A stretch of 64,000 bases of DNA from Myxococcota bacterium (lineage in GTDB: Bacteria; Myxococcota_A; UBA9160; UBA6930). The position numbers and the translations under genes are program-made. The stretch lies in contig JANQFK010000066.1 of assembly GCA_028277885.1 (NCBI GenBank), positions 1 through 64,000 on the forward strand, written 5' to 3'. Positions within the stretch are counted from its first letter, which is position 1, and each line of letters opens with the position of its first letter. The notes beneath the pieces were generated by a model. The model did no database searches, was not told the DNA's origin, and saw nothing but the letters and a program-made list of their open reading frames with translations. Positions 44,766 to 53,510 of this stretch are shown here, piece by piece.

Positions 44766-47069
44766 ATGCGCTCCCGCCGCCTGGTACCCGTGCTCGGCCT
44801 CGCGCTGCTCGCGGGCTGCCCGGGAGGCGATCGCACGGCGGGCGTGATCGAGGGCGCGGCGCGCTCCGCCGAGACGCAGCGGGCCCGCGCCGAGGCCCAG
44901 GCGACGGCGGCCGGCCAGCTCGCGGCGCGCTCGGAGCGGCCGGAGGCGGCCGGCTCCCGCGACGGCCGGGGCGACGGCGTGGGCGCCGGGAAGGCGATCC
45001 TGTTCGGCGACCTCCACGTCCACACCACCTGGTCCTTCGACGCCTTCCTCTACTCGCTCCCCCTGCTGGCCGGCGAGGGCGCCCACCCGCCCGCCGACGC
45101 CTGCGACTTCGCCCGGCACTGCGCGGGGCTCGACTTCTTCGCCCTGACGGACCACGCCGAGAACCTCACCCCGGCCCACTGGGCCGCGGAGAAGGAGAGC
45201 GTCCGGCAGTGCAACGCGCGGGCGGGCGACGCCGCGGATCCGGACCTGGTGGCGTTCACCGGCTTCGAGTGGACCCAGGTGGGCCTCACCCCGGAGACCC
45301 ACTACGGGCACAAGAACGTGATCTACCGGGGCACCGCCGAGGACGAGCTGCCGGCGCGTCCCATCGGCTCCGTGGAGGGCGAGGGCGGGCTCGTCTCGGG
45401 CTTCGAGGAGCTGGCGCCCATGCGCTGGCTGGATCCGCTGGGCTGGCGCGAGTACGCGGACTTCCTGTGGCTGCTCGACGCGCTGGCGGAGACGCCGCCC
45501 TGCCCCACCGGGGTGGACACCCGCGAGCTGCCGGCGGACTGCCGGGAGGCGGCGCCGACGCCGGACCTGCTGTTCGAGAAGCTGCGCCAGGGGGGACACG
45601 AGCCCCTCGTCATCCCCCACGGCACGGCCTGGGGGACCTACACGCCGCCGGGAACGTCGATCGACAAGCACCTCACGCGCCGCATGCACGACCCCGAGCG
45701 CCAGACCCTGGTCGAGATCATGTCGGGGCACGGCAACTCCGAGCCGTACCGGGCCTGGCGCGAGTACACCGTGGACGCAAGCGGAGCACGGGTCTGCCCG
45801 GCGCCCACGCCCGACTACCTGCCGTGCTGCTGGCGCGCCGGCGAGATCATGCGCGAGCGCTGCGGCGACCTGCCCGAGACCGAGTGCGAGGCGCGCGTCG
45901 CCGAGGCGATGCGGCTCGCCCTCGAGGCGAACGTCAGCATCCCCCGGGTGTTCCCGGACACCCGGGCCGAGGACTGGCTCGACTGCGGGCAGTGCCGCGA
46001 CTGCTTCAAGCCCTCCTTCGGCCTGCGCCCGCGGGAGAGCGTGCAGTACGCCATGGCGCTCTCGGCGCCGGGCGAGGCCGGCCCCGACGGCGGGCCCCTG
46101 CGCTTCCGGTTCGGCTTCCTGGCCTCGAGCGACAACCACAAGGCGCGGCCCGGCACCGGCTACAAGCAGTACGCGCGACGCCAGATGACCGACGCGACCG
46201 GGGTCCGCTCGTCGTGGTACGAGCGCCTGGCGCGGCCGAGCTCCGACGCCGATCCCCGCGTGCCCCAGGCCGTGGAGATCCGCCCGGGCCTCACCCACCG
46301 CGACACCGAGCGCGTGGCGAGCTTCTTCTACACCGGCGGCCTGGTGGCGCTGCACAGCGCGGGGCGCAGCCGCGACGCGATCTGGGACGCCCTCGCGCGC
46401 CGCGAGGTCTACGGGACCAGCGGCCCGCGCATCCTGCTCTGGTTCGACCTGCTGAACGGCCCCGGCGGCGCCGCCCCCATGGGCAGCGAGCTGGTCTTCG
46501 GCGACGTGCCCCGCTTCGAGGTGCGGGCCATGGGCTCCCTCGAGCAGCAGCCCGGCTGTCCCCGGGAGAGCGTGGACGCCCTCGCGCCGGAGCGCCTCGA
46601 GAAGCTGTGCCGGGGCGAGTGCTACCACCCGGGCGACCGGCGCCTCGCCGTCGAGGCCATCGAGGTGGTGCGCATCCGGCCCCGGCTCGCACCCGACGAG
46701 GAGATCGGGTCGCTCATCGAGGACCCCTGGCGGCGCTTCGAGTGCGATTCCGGGGCCGCGGGCTGCGTGGTGCGCTTCGAGGACCCGGAGTACCCGGCGT
46801 CCGGGCGCGACGTGCTCTACTACGTGCGCGCCATCCAGGAGCCGACCCCGGCGGTGAACGGCGCCCAGCTGCGCGTGCGCCTCGACGACCGGGGCCGCGC
46901 CGTGGCCACCGACCCCTGCTACGGCGACTACCGCACCGACTTCGACGACGACTGCCTGGCGCCGGTGCGCGAGCGCGCCTGGTCGTCGCCGATCTTCCTG
47001 GACCGGCCGCCGCCCGCGGTCCCGACCCCGGAACCTCCCGTGCGCGAAGGAGAAATCGGACCCGGTTGA
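44766..47069 (+). CDS. DUF3604-family lipoprotein (PHP-like metal-dependent hydrolase)
   Basis: A 767-residue protein with a lipoprotein signal (LGLALLAGC, cysteine near 18), then FGDLHVHTTWSFDAF, the HxH metal motif that opens PHP and DUF3604 domains. FFALTDHAENL supplies the next His, PLVIPHGTAWG another, and FGFLASSDNHKARPGTGYKQ a late Asp-Asn-His. DUF3604 proteins are exported, metal-dependent and of unknown substrate; the PHP-like motifs suggest phosphoester or amide hydrolysis. It is divergent from the small secreted gene with the palindrome pair between them, so both may answer to one regulator. Confidence 0.85.
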   Translation: MRSRRLVPVLGLALLAGCPGGDRTAGVIEGAARSAETQRARAEAQATAAGQLAARSERPEAAGSRDGRGDGVGAGKAILFGDLHVHTTWSFDAFLYSLPLLAGEGAHPPADACDFARHCAGLDFFALTDHAENLTPAHWAAEKESVRQCNARAGDAADPDLVAFTGFEWTQVGLTPETHYGHKNVIYRGTAEDELPARPIGSVEGEGGLVSGFEELAPMRWLDPLGWREYADFLWLLDALAETPPCPTGVDTRELPADCREAAPTPDLLFEKLRQGGHEPLVIPHGTAWGTYTPPGTSIDKHLTRRMHDPERQTLVEIMSGHGNSEPYRAWREYTVDASGARVCPAPTPDYLPCCWRAGEIMRERCGDLPETECEARVAEAMRLALEANVSIPRVFPDTRAEDWLDCGQCRDCFKPSFGLRPRESVQYAMALSAPGEAGPDGGPLRFRFGFLASSDNHKARPGTGYKQYARRQMTDATGVRSSWYERLARPSSDADPRVPQAVEIRPGLTHRDTERVASFFYTGGLVALHSAGRSRDAIWDALARREVYGTSGPRILLWFDLLNGPGGAAPMGSELVFGDVPRFEVRAMGSLEQQPGCPRESVDALAPERLEKLCRGECYHPGDRRLAVEAIEVVRIRPRLAPDEEIGSLIEDPWRRFECDSGAAGCVVRFEDPEYPASGRDVLYYVRAIQEPTPAVNGAQLRVRLDDRGRAVATDPCYGDYRTDFDDDCLAPVRERAWSSPIFLDRPPPAVPTPEPPVREGEIGPG

Positions 47070-47101
47070 GGTGCCCAGTGACTTTCGTTTAAGTTTCGCC
47101 C

Positions 47102-48187
47102 ATGCGGTCTCCCGCCCCTCCGAGGGCCCCCCGCGTCCGGAGCACCACCCCGAACCCGCCCAGCCGCTTCGAGACCCTGCGACGGGTGGCCGACCCGGAG
47201 CTGGCCGACCCGCCCGCGGATCCCGACGACCTGCCCCGCGACCCGCGCACCGTCTACCTGCGCGACCCGTCTCGGAGCATCCTGGCCACCAACTCCTCGC
47301 CGGACGTGGGCTTCGATGCGAGCGTGAACCCGTACCGCGGCTGCGAGCATGCCTGCATCTATTGCTACGCGCGCCCCTCCCACGAGTACCTGGGCTACTC
47401 GGCGGGGCTCGACTTCGAGACGAAGATCCTCGTGAAGGAGGACGCGCCGGCGCTGCTGCGCAAGGCGCTCGCCTCGCCGCGCTGGCGGCCCCAGGTGGTG
47501 GCGATGTCGGGGGTGACGGATCCCTACCAGCCCGCCGAGCGCCGCCTCGGCATCACGCGGCGCTGCCTCGAGGTGCTGCTCGAGTTCCGCAACCCGGTGG
47601 CCATCATCACCAAGAACGGCAGCGTCACGCGGGACCTCGACCTGCTGCGCGAGCTCGCCCGCTTCGACGGCGTCTCGGTGTCGCTCTCGGTGACGAGCCT
47701 CGACGCCGGGCTCCAGCGCGCTCTCGAGCCGCGCACCTCGAAGCCGGCGCGGCGCATCGCCGCGATCCGGGAGCTGGCCCAGGCGGGCATCCCGGTGGGG
47801 GTGATGGTGGCGCCGGTGATCCCGGGGCTCACGGACCACGAGGTGCCCGCCATCCTCGAGGCGGCGATCGGGGCGGGCGCCGGCCACGCCGGCACGGTGG
47901 TGCTGCGCCTGCCCCACGGCGTGAAGGAGCTGTTCGCGGACTGGCTCGAGCGCCACGTGCCGGAGCGCCGCGACAAGGTGCTGAACCGGCTGCGCGCGCT
48001 CCACGACGGGCGGCTCTACGACCCGAGGCCGGGCCACCGCCAGCGCGGCGCCGGCCCCTACGCGCGCCAGCTCCAGGCGATGTTCGAGCTGGCCTGCCGC
48101 CGGGCCGGGCTCCCCGCGGAGCGGCCGCGGCTCTCGGTGGCGCACTTCCGGCGCCCCGCGGACGCGCAGCTCGGCCTCTTCGACTAG
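47102..48187 (+). CDS. PA0069/SplB-like radical SAM protein
   Basis: A 361-residue protein with the radical SAM cluster motif C-x3-C-x2-C in GCEHACIYCYARPSHEYLGYSAGLDFETKI, the exact context of the PA0069 family, which is distantly related to spore photoproduct lyase. The following FRNPVAIITKNGSVTRDLDLL and VSVSLSVTSLDAGLQRALEP match the rest of the TIM-barrel half. Family members are predicted [4Fe-4S]-SAM radical enzymes of unknown substrate. It starts 32 nt after the DUF3604 stop. Confidence 0.88.
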   Translation: MRSPAPPRAPRVRSTTPNPPSRFETLRRVADPELADPPADPDDLPRDPRTVYLRDPSRSILATNSSPDVGFDASVNPYRGCEHACIYCYARPSHEYLGYSAGLDFETKILVKEDAPALLRKALASPRWRPQVVAMSGVTDPYQPAERRLGITRRCLEVLLEFRNPVAIITKNGSVTRDLDLLRELARFDGVSVSLSVTSLDAGLQRALEPRTSKPARRIAAIRELAQAGIPVGVMVAPVIPGLTDHEVPAILEAAIGAGAGHAGTVVLRLPHGVKELFADWLERHVPERRDKVLNRLRALHDGRLYDPRPGHRQRGAGPYARQLQAMFELACRRAGLPAERPRLSVAHFRRPADAQLGLFD

Positions 48188-48257
48188 GGGCCGGACCAGG
48201 GCGGGCCGGCTTCCGTCCCGGAGCGGGCGCGAGGGGCTCGCCCCGCCCGTTCGGCCT

Positions 48258-48276
48258 GCGAGCCCGAAGGGCTCGC
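48258..48276. terminator. GAA-loop hairpin after the radical SAM gene
   Basis: GCGAGCCC-GAA-GGGCTCGC, a perfect 8-bp stem without a T tract. A hairpin of the same design follows sucA. A TAGTCT hexamer (48282-48287) follows, possibly the promoter of the ATPase gene. Confidence 0.4.
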
Positions 48277-48323
48277 TCGGCTAGTCTCTGGCGCGCCCCC
48301 CTCGCACCCGCTCCCGAGGACGC

Positions 48324-50111
48324 GTGCCCGGCGAAGCCGAACTCCGACGCCTGCTGCGGCGCATCGACGGCCGCGGCTACAAGGCCTACAAGGACCTGGC
48401 GCCCTGCTACCGGCTCGGTGCCCTCGAGCTGCACGTGGATCACGTGCAGGCCGACCCCTTCGCGTCGCCCTCCCGGCTGCGCGTGCGGCTGCCCGCCGCC
48501 GAGGCGGGGCTCCCCGAGGAGCTACGGACCGCGCGGGTGCGCCGCATCGCGCTGGCCGACTACCTGGCGCGTCGGGTGCGGCTCGCCATCCGGGACGGCG
48601 GCGCCAGCAAGCGCGGCTCGGGCAAGAGCGGGCTGGTCGCGATCGACGCCGGCGGCCAGGAGGTGCTCGAGCGCACCGCCGTCGCGCTGGGCCGGGGCTT
48701 CGTCGAGGCGCGGCTCTCGGTGGGGCTGCCCGCCGCGGGGCGGCGGGTGCGCGGCCTCGAGGCCGAGGCGCTGCTGTGCGAGGACCTGCCGCGCATCGCC
48801 GACCGCGCGCTGCGCTTCGAGCGCCTGCCCCGGGGCGGAGCCGAGCGCTTCGTCGCCTGCGTGGAGAACCAGGAGCACCTGCGCGGCCGCCTCGCGGAGC
48901 TCGGGCTCGTCGGCTTCGTGGCCGAGGGCTCGATCCTGCCGCGGGAGAGCGGCGCGAGCGACCGGCCCCTGCGGCGCGGCGCCGTGCCCTTCGCGGCGCC
49001 CGACTCCCTGCGCGTGGAGGTCGAGCTGCCGAACCCGCGGGATCCCGACGACCCCGCCTCGACCCGGGTGACGGGCCTCGGCATTCCGCGCGGCGTCACC
49101 CTGGTGGTGGGCGGCGGCTACCACGGCAAGAGCACCCTGCTGCGGGCGCTCGAGCGCGGCATCCATCCCCACGTGCCGGGCGACGGCCGCGAGGGGGTCG
49201 CGACCGACCCCACGGCGGTGAAGATCCGGGCCGAGGACGGGCGGCGGGTGGAGGGGTGCGACATCAGCGCCTTCATCGGCGAGCTGCCCTACGGCCGCAG
49301 CACGCGCGCGTTCCAGACCGACGACGCCAGCGGCAGCACCAGCCAGGCCGCCAACATCGTCGAGGCCCTCGAGGTGGGCGCCCGGGCTCTGCTGCTCGAC
49401 GAGGACACCTCGGCCACCAACTTCATGGTGCGCGACGCGCGCATGCAGGCCCTGGTGCGCAAGGAGAACGAGCCCATCACGCCCTTCCTCGACCGGGTGC
49501 GGGAGCTCCACGAGAGGCTGGGCGTCTCCTCGGTGATCGTGATGGGCGGCTGCGGCGACTACTTCGACGTCGCCGACACCGTGATCGAGATGCGCAGCTT
49601 CGCGGCCCACGACGTCACCCGGGAGGCGCGGGAGGTGGCCGCCACCCACCCGACCCGGCGCAGCGCCGAGGCGGGCCGCCCGCTTCCCCCGGTGACGCCG
49701 CGCATCCCCCTGGCGAAGGGCCTGGATGCGTCGCGGGGCCGGCGCGAGGTGAAGATCGACGCGCGCAGCGTGGACGCGCTCCGCTTCGGCGCCAGCGAGG
49801 TCGACCTGCGCGCGGTCGAGCAGCTGCTCGACCCGAGCCAGACCCGGGCGGTGGGCCACGCCATCTGGCTCGCACGCCAGCGCTGCCTGGGCGAGGGGAC
49901 CACGCTTCGCGAGGCCGTGGAGGCCCTCGAGCGCATCTTCGACGAGGAGGGGCTCGACGTGCTCGACCCCCACCGCCGGGGCGAGGCCCGGCGCAGCGAG
50001 GCCCACCCCGGCGCCTTCGCGCGGCCCCGGCGCTTCGAGATCGCCGCCGCGTGGAACCGGCTGCGCAGCGCGCGCCTCCGGCCCGCGAGGGGAGACGACC
50101 CGGGCGACTAG
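48324..50111 (+). CDS. ABC-class predicted ATPase (COG3044/PF09818-like)
   Basis: A 595-residue cytoplasmic protein of the single-chain ABC-class ATPase family. It has an N-terminal domain beginning RRIDGRGYKAYKDL, then a Walker A region GGGYHGKSTLLRALERGIHPHVPGDGRE, an extended signature region (SAFIGELPYGRSTRAFQTDDASGSTSQAANI), Walker B ALLLDEDTSATNFM and a switch region VIVMGGCGDYFDVAD. This family is widely conserved, and its role is not settled; nucleic-acid binding has been proposed for relatives. The start is GTG with GAGGA just upstream. Confidence 0.88.
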   Translation: MPGEAELRRLLRRIDGRGYKAYKDLAPCYRLGALELHVDHVQADPFASPSRLRVRLPAAEAGLPEELRTARVRRIALADYLARRVRLAIRDGGASKRGSGKSGLVAIDAGGQEVLERTAVALGRGFVEARLSVGLPAAGRRVRGLEAEALLCEDLPRIADRALRFERLPRGGAERFVACVENQEHLRGRLAELGLVGFVAEGSILPRESGASDRPLRRGAVPFAAPDSLRVEVELPNPRDPDDPASTRVTGLGIPRGVTLVVGGGYHGKSTLLRALERGIHPHVPGDGREGVATDPTAVKIRAEDGRRVEGCDISAFIGELPYGRSTRAFQTDDASGSTSQAANIVEALEVGARALLLDEDTSATNFMVRDARMQALVRKENEPITPFLDRVRELHERLGVSSVIVMGGCGDYFDVADTVIEMRSFAAHDVTREAREVAATHPTRRSAEAGRPLPPVTPRIPLAKGLDASRGRREVKIDARSVDALRFGASEVDLRAVEQLLDPSQTRAVGHAIWLARQRCLGEGTTLREAVEALERIFDEEGLDVLDPHRRGEARRSEAHPGAFARPRRFEIAAAWNRLRSARLRPARGDDPGD

Positions 50112-50117
50112 ACGGTG

Positions 50118-50825
50118 CTAGCTCGCCTTGGCGAGCTCCTCGTCGACGAGCTGCTTGAAGCGCTCGAAGGGCTGGGCGCCGGAGAGCATGCGCCCGTTGA
50201 TGAAGAAGGCGGGCGTCCCGCGCACCCCCACCGAGCGCCCCTCGGCCACGTCGCGGTCGATGGCGCGGCCGGCGCGGTCCGACGCGAAGTCGCGCTCGAA
50301 CTTCGCCAGGTCGAGGCCGAGGCTCGCCGCGTGCTCGCTCATGTGCTCGGCGTCGAGGGCGCGCGGGTTCTCGAAGATGAGGTCGTGCATCTCCCAGAAG
50401 CGGTCCTGCTCCCCCGCCGCCAGGACGGCGCGGTGGGCGTTGATGGCCCGCTTGTGGAAGGAGAGCGGGAAGTGCTTGAAGACCACGCGCAGGTCGTCCC
50501 GGTACTCGGCGCGCAGGCGCTCCACCGTCGGGTGCGCGCGCAGGCAGTAGGGGCACTCGAAGTCGGTGAACTCCACGAGGGTGACGGTGGCGTCCTCGGC
50601 GCCGCGCACCGGTGCGCCCTCGATGCGCAGGCTGGCCGTCGGGGCGGCGGCCGGCGTGGGGGCGGCCGCCGGGCGCGCGGCGCCGCCCGAGAGCGCGGCG
50701 ACGCGCTCCTCGAGGGCCGCCAGGCGGCCCGCGGTGTCGAGCTGCCGGCTGCCGTCCTGGCCCACCCACCAGCCCGCCGCGAAGGCGATCACGGCGACGA
50801 TGGCGACGGCGGCGGGGCCCCTCAT
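50118..50825 (-). CDS. DsbA-like thioredoxin-fold thiol oxidoreductase
   Basis: A 235-residue protein. A hydrophobic N-terminal helix (about 4-20) anchors or exports it, followed by an Ala/Pro linker and a thioredoxin fold with the active site FECPYC (CPYC) and the cis-proline in GVRGTPAFFINGRML. The DSBA helical insert lies between. Such proteins oxidise or isomerise disulphides in the periplasm, which fits the many Cys-rich secreted proteins in this window. The ATG has GAGGAGAG upstream. A TACACT hexamer lies about 35 nt before it. Confidence 0.88.
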   Translation of the reverse strand: MRGPAAVAIVAVIAFAAGWWVGQDGSRQLDTAGRLAALEERVAALSGGAARPAAAPTPAAAPTASLRIEGAPVRGAEDATVTLVEFTDFECPYCLRAHPTVERLRAEYRDDLRVVFKHFPLSFHKRAINAHRAVLAAGEQDRFWEMHDLIFENPRALDAEHMSEHAASLGLDLAKFERDFASDRAGRAIDRDVAEGRSVGVRGTPAFFINGRMLSGAQPFERFKQLVDEELAKAS

Positions 50826-50888
50826 GACTCTCTCCTCGGTCGTTGGCGGCGCGCAGTGTAGCGTCCGGACCGGACCCCGCCGGACCGC

Positions 50889-50894
50889 TAGACT
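50889..50894 (+). promoter_or_regulatory. -10-like element of a leaderless-type promoter
   Basis: TAGACT ends 8 nt before the ATG at 50903 with no ribosome-binding site between. Confidence 0.4.
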
Positions 50895-50902
50895 GGCCGT
50901 CC

Positions 50903-51370
50903 ATGGCCCGCCTCCTCGCCGTTGCCCGTCGCGCCCGCAGCCGCGCCCCCATGGAGCTCGTCGACGCGGCGACCGTCGACGTCGCCGAGGGGCTGGTGGG
51001 TGACTTCCGCGGGCGCTCGCCCGGCCGGCAGGTCACGGTGATGGGCCGCGAGGGCTGGGAGGACGCCTGCCGCGAGCTCGGCCGCGAGCTCGACTGGACC
51101 GTGCGCCGCGCCAACCTGCTGGTCGAGGGGCTCCGGCTCGAGGGCTGCACGGCGGCGCGGATCCGGATCGGCGACGTGCTGCTCGAGGTGACCGAGGAGA
51201 CGAAGCCCTGCCAGCGGATGGACGAGGCCTCGGCCGGCCTGCGCGGCGCCCTCGCTCCGGGCTGGCGCGGCGGGGTCTCGTGCCGGGTGCTCGAGGGAGG
51301 CGAGGTCCGGCCCGGCGACCCGGTGTCGCTCGAGAGCTGCGCGAGCCGCCGCAGCGGCGCTGGAGCCTGA
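50903..51370 (+). CDS. MOSC-domain protein
   Basis: A 155-residue stand-alone MOSC domain: RAPMELVDAATVDVAEGLVGDFRG at the start, RQVTVMGREGWEDACRELG, then LEVTEETKPCQRMDEASAGLRGAL with the conserved Cys, and GGVSCRVLEGGEVRPGDPV. MOSC domains bind molybdenum cofactor sulphur through that Cys. Single-domain forms (YiiM-like) take part in Moco-dependent detoxification. Its TGA is followed at once by the kinase gene frame. Confidence 0.85.
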   Translation: MARLLAVARRARSRAPMELVDAATVDVAEGLVGDFRGRSPGRQVTVMGREGWEDACRELGRELDWTVRRANLLVEGLRLEGCTAARIRIGDVLLEVTEETKPCQRMDEASAGLRGALAPGWRGGVSCRVLEGGEVRPGDPVSLESCASRRSGAGA

Positions 51371-51451
51371 GCCACGGCGACCCTCCGCTCCATACGCGAG
51401 CGGCTCGACGCCTGGTTCGACGGGCCGCCCCCGGCGCGCGTCGCCCTCGCC

Positions 51452-52954
51452 GTGCAGGCGCTGCTCACCGCCGGCATCTCCGGTGGCGTGCTGCTCGCGG
51501 GGCGCGGTGGCGGGCTGATCGCCTTCGCCCTGGTGCCGCTGATGCTCGCGCCCCTCGCCTACGAGCGCCGGGTCTGGCTCGCCATGCTCGGGATCTGGGT
51601 CGTCGGCGGAATCCCCCTCGCCGCCCTGATGCGCACCGACGCCGCGACCCTGTGGACCGCGCTCTTCGCCGTGGCCGCGGTGGTGGCCGTCGCCAACCAG
51701 CTGCTCGACAGCGTCGTCGAGAGCCGCGCCCGCGCCCGGGCGCGACTCGAGCGCCGGGACGAGGAGCTGCGGCGCTCGCAGCAGCTCGAGGCCATCGGTC
51801 GCCTCGCCGGAGGCGTCGCCCACGACTTCGGGAACCTGCTCACCGTCCTGCGCGGCAACCTCGAGCTGCTGCGGGACGCGGACCCGGGCGTCGCCCCGGA
51901 CCCCGAGCGGCTCGACGAGGGCCTCGCCGAGATCGAGCGGGCCGTGGAGCGGGCCGAGGGCCTGACCCGCGACCTCGCCATCTTCGCCCGGCGCAAGGCG
52001 GCTCCGGTGGGGGAGCTCGACGCGCGGCAGGTGATCGCCGATCTGGAGCCGGTGCTGCGCCGCCTCCTCGAGGAGGGCGTGAAGCTGCGGGTCACCGAGG
52101 GCGACGACGCCACCCCGTTGCGGCTCGACCGGCCCCAGCTCGAGCAGGTGATCCTCAACCTGGTGCTGAACGCGCGCGACGCCATGCCCGACGGTGGATC
52201 GCTACGGGTCTCGACGCGGCGCGTGCCGCTCTCGCGCGAGCAGCGCGCCGCCCACCCCGACGCCTCCCCGGGCGACTACGTCGAGCTCTGCGTCCAGGAC
52301 GCGGGCGTGGGGATCGAGCCCGAGGTCCGGGAGCGGATGTTCGAGCCCTTCTTCACGACCCGCGAGGGTGAGGGCGGGCGCGGCCTGGGCCTCTCCATCG
52401 TCTACGGGACCGTGACCCGGGCGGGGGGCTTCCTCGAGGTGGAGAGCGAAGGCGGCCGGGGCACCACGGTGCGCGTCCTGCTGCCCGCCGAGGGCGGCCC
52501 GCTCCCCGGCGCGGCGGCGAGGGGCGCGGGCCGGGCGGCATCCGGCCGCAGCGCGACCGTGCTGCTGTGCGACGACGAGACCAAGGTGCTCGAGCTCGCC
52601 TGGGACCGGCTGGAGCGGGCGGGCCACTCGGTGTTCGGCTTCGCCTCCAGCTCCGCCGCCCTGGCCTGGGCCCGGGCCCGGCGCCAGCCCCTCGACCTGC
52701 TGGTCACCGACGTGATGATGCCCGAGCTCGACGGCCGCAGCCTGGCCGACGCCGTCCGCGAGGCCCATCCCGAGGCGCAGGCGCTCTTCATCTCGGGCCA
52801 TCCCGCCGAGGCGATCGCCCCGGAAGGGGTGCTCGAGGAGGGCATCGAGTTCCTCGCCAAGCCCTTCGAGCCGGGCACCCTGGTGGAGCGGGTGCGGGAG
52901 ATCCTCGAGGCCGGCGGGCAGCCGCCGGCGGCGCGGGCCCATAACCCCACTTGA
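51452..52954 (+). CDS. Hybrid sensor histidine kinase with receiver domain
   Basis: From the GTG at 51452 this is 500 residues: three to four helices (1-85), a linker coiled coil, HisKA with His124 in GGVAHDFGNLLTVL, HATPase with LNLVLNARDAMP, CVQDAGVGIEP and GRGLGLSIVYG, and a C-terminal receiver with LLCDDETK, LLVTDVMMPELDG and FLAKPFEPG. The frame is open back to the MOSC stop. An ACG at 51374, 8 nt after GGAG, would add a typical cytoplasmic N-terminus (ATLRSIRERLDAWFDG) before the first helix and may be the true start (526 residues). No partner is adjacent. Confidence 0.88.
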   Translation: MQALLTAGISGGVLLAGRGGGLIAFALVPLMLAPLAYERRVWLAMLGIWVVGGIPLAALMRTDAATLWTALFAVAAVVAVANQLLDSVVESRARARARLERRDEELRRSQQLEAIGRLAGGVAHDFGNLLTVLRGNLELLRDADPGVAPDPERLDEGLAEIERAVERAEGLTRDLAIFARRKAAPVGELDARQVIADLEPVLRRLLEEGVKLRVTEGDDATPLRLDRPQLEQVILNLVLNARDAMPDGGSLRVSTRRVPLSREQRAAHPDASPGDYVELCVQDAGVGIEPEVRERMFEPFFTTREGEGGRGLGLSIVYGTVTRAGGFLEVESEGGRGTTVRVLLPAEGGPLPGAAARGAGRAASGRSATVLLCDDETKVLELAWDRLERAGHSVFGFASSSAALAWARARRQPLDLLVTDVMMPELDGRSLADAVREAHPEAQALFISGHPAEAIAPEGVLEEGIEFLAKPFEPGTLVERVREILEAGGQPPAARAHNPT

Positions 52955-52993
52955 TCGATCCGTTTCAAAAAGACGATTTGATCTTTTCGATCC
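52951..52993 (+). promoter_or_regulatory. AT-rich upstream region of dps with a repeated TTGATC...CGATCC pair
   Basis: TTGATC and CGATCC occur at 52951-52961 and again, 4 nt further apart, at 52978-52993. This is an unusual AT-rich patch before a stress gene and a possible binding site. I cannot assign a regulator. Confidence 0.3.
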
Positions 52994-53033
52994 GGGACCG
53001 ACACTTCACGCAGAGACCAGACTGGAGGAACCC

Positions 53034-53480
53034 ATGAGCACGGATCGAAAGCCCGTCGCCGAGGCGCTCGGGCGCCTGCTGGCCGACAGCTACACGCTCT
53101 ATCTCAAGACGCACAACTACCACTGGAACGTGAAGGGCCCGATGTTCAACACGCTCCACACGCTGTTCGAGACGCAGTACACCGAGCTGGCCCTCGCCGT
53201 GGACGAGGTGGCGGAGCGCATCCGCGCCCTCGGCGCCCCGGCGCCGGGCAGCTACGCCGCCTTCTCCCGACTGACCCGCATCGAGGAGGAGGAGGGAGCC
53301 CCCTCGGCCGTCCAGATGCTGGAGAACCTGGCCGCGGACCAGCAGACCCTGACCCAGACCGCCGAGCAGGTGCGTCAGGCCGCCGAGGCCGCGGGAGACG
53401 AGGCCAGCGTGGACCTGGCGGTCACGCGGATCTCGGTGCACGAGAAGAACGCCTGGATGCTGCGCAGCCACCTCGAGTAG
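53034..53480 (+). CDS. dps: Dps/ferritin-like DNA-starvation protein
   Basis: A 148-residue four-helix-bundle protein with the Dps ferroxidase signature: LYLKTHNYHWNVKGPMFNTLHTLFETQY, then DEVAERIRALG, the cluster of His, Asp and Glu placed between subunits. Dps dodecamers oxidise and store iron and protect DNA under oxidative stress. There is no Lys-rich N-terminal DNA-binding tail. GGAGGA precedes the ATG. The neighbouring di-haem peroxidase fits an oxidative-stress cluster. Confidence 0.93.
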   Translation: MSTDRKPVAEALGRLLADSYTLYLKTHNYHWNVKGPMFNTLHTLFETQYTELALAVDEVAERIRALGAPAPGSYAAFSRLTRIEEEEGAPSAVQMLENLAADQQTLTQTAEQVRQAAEAAGDEASVDLAVTRISVHEKNAWMLRSHLE

Positions 53481-53510
53481 GATCCGCGAAGCCAACCTCT
53501 GGGGGGATCC

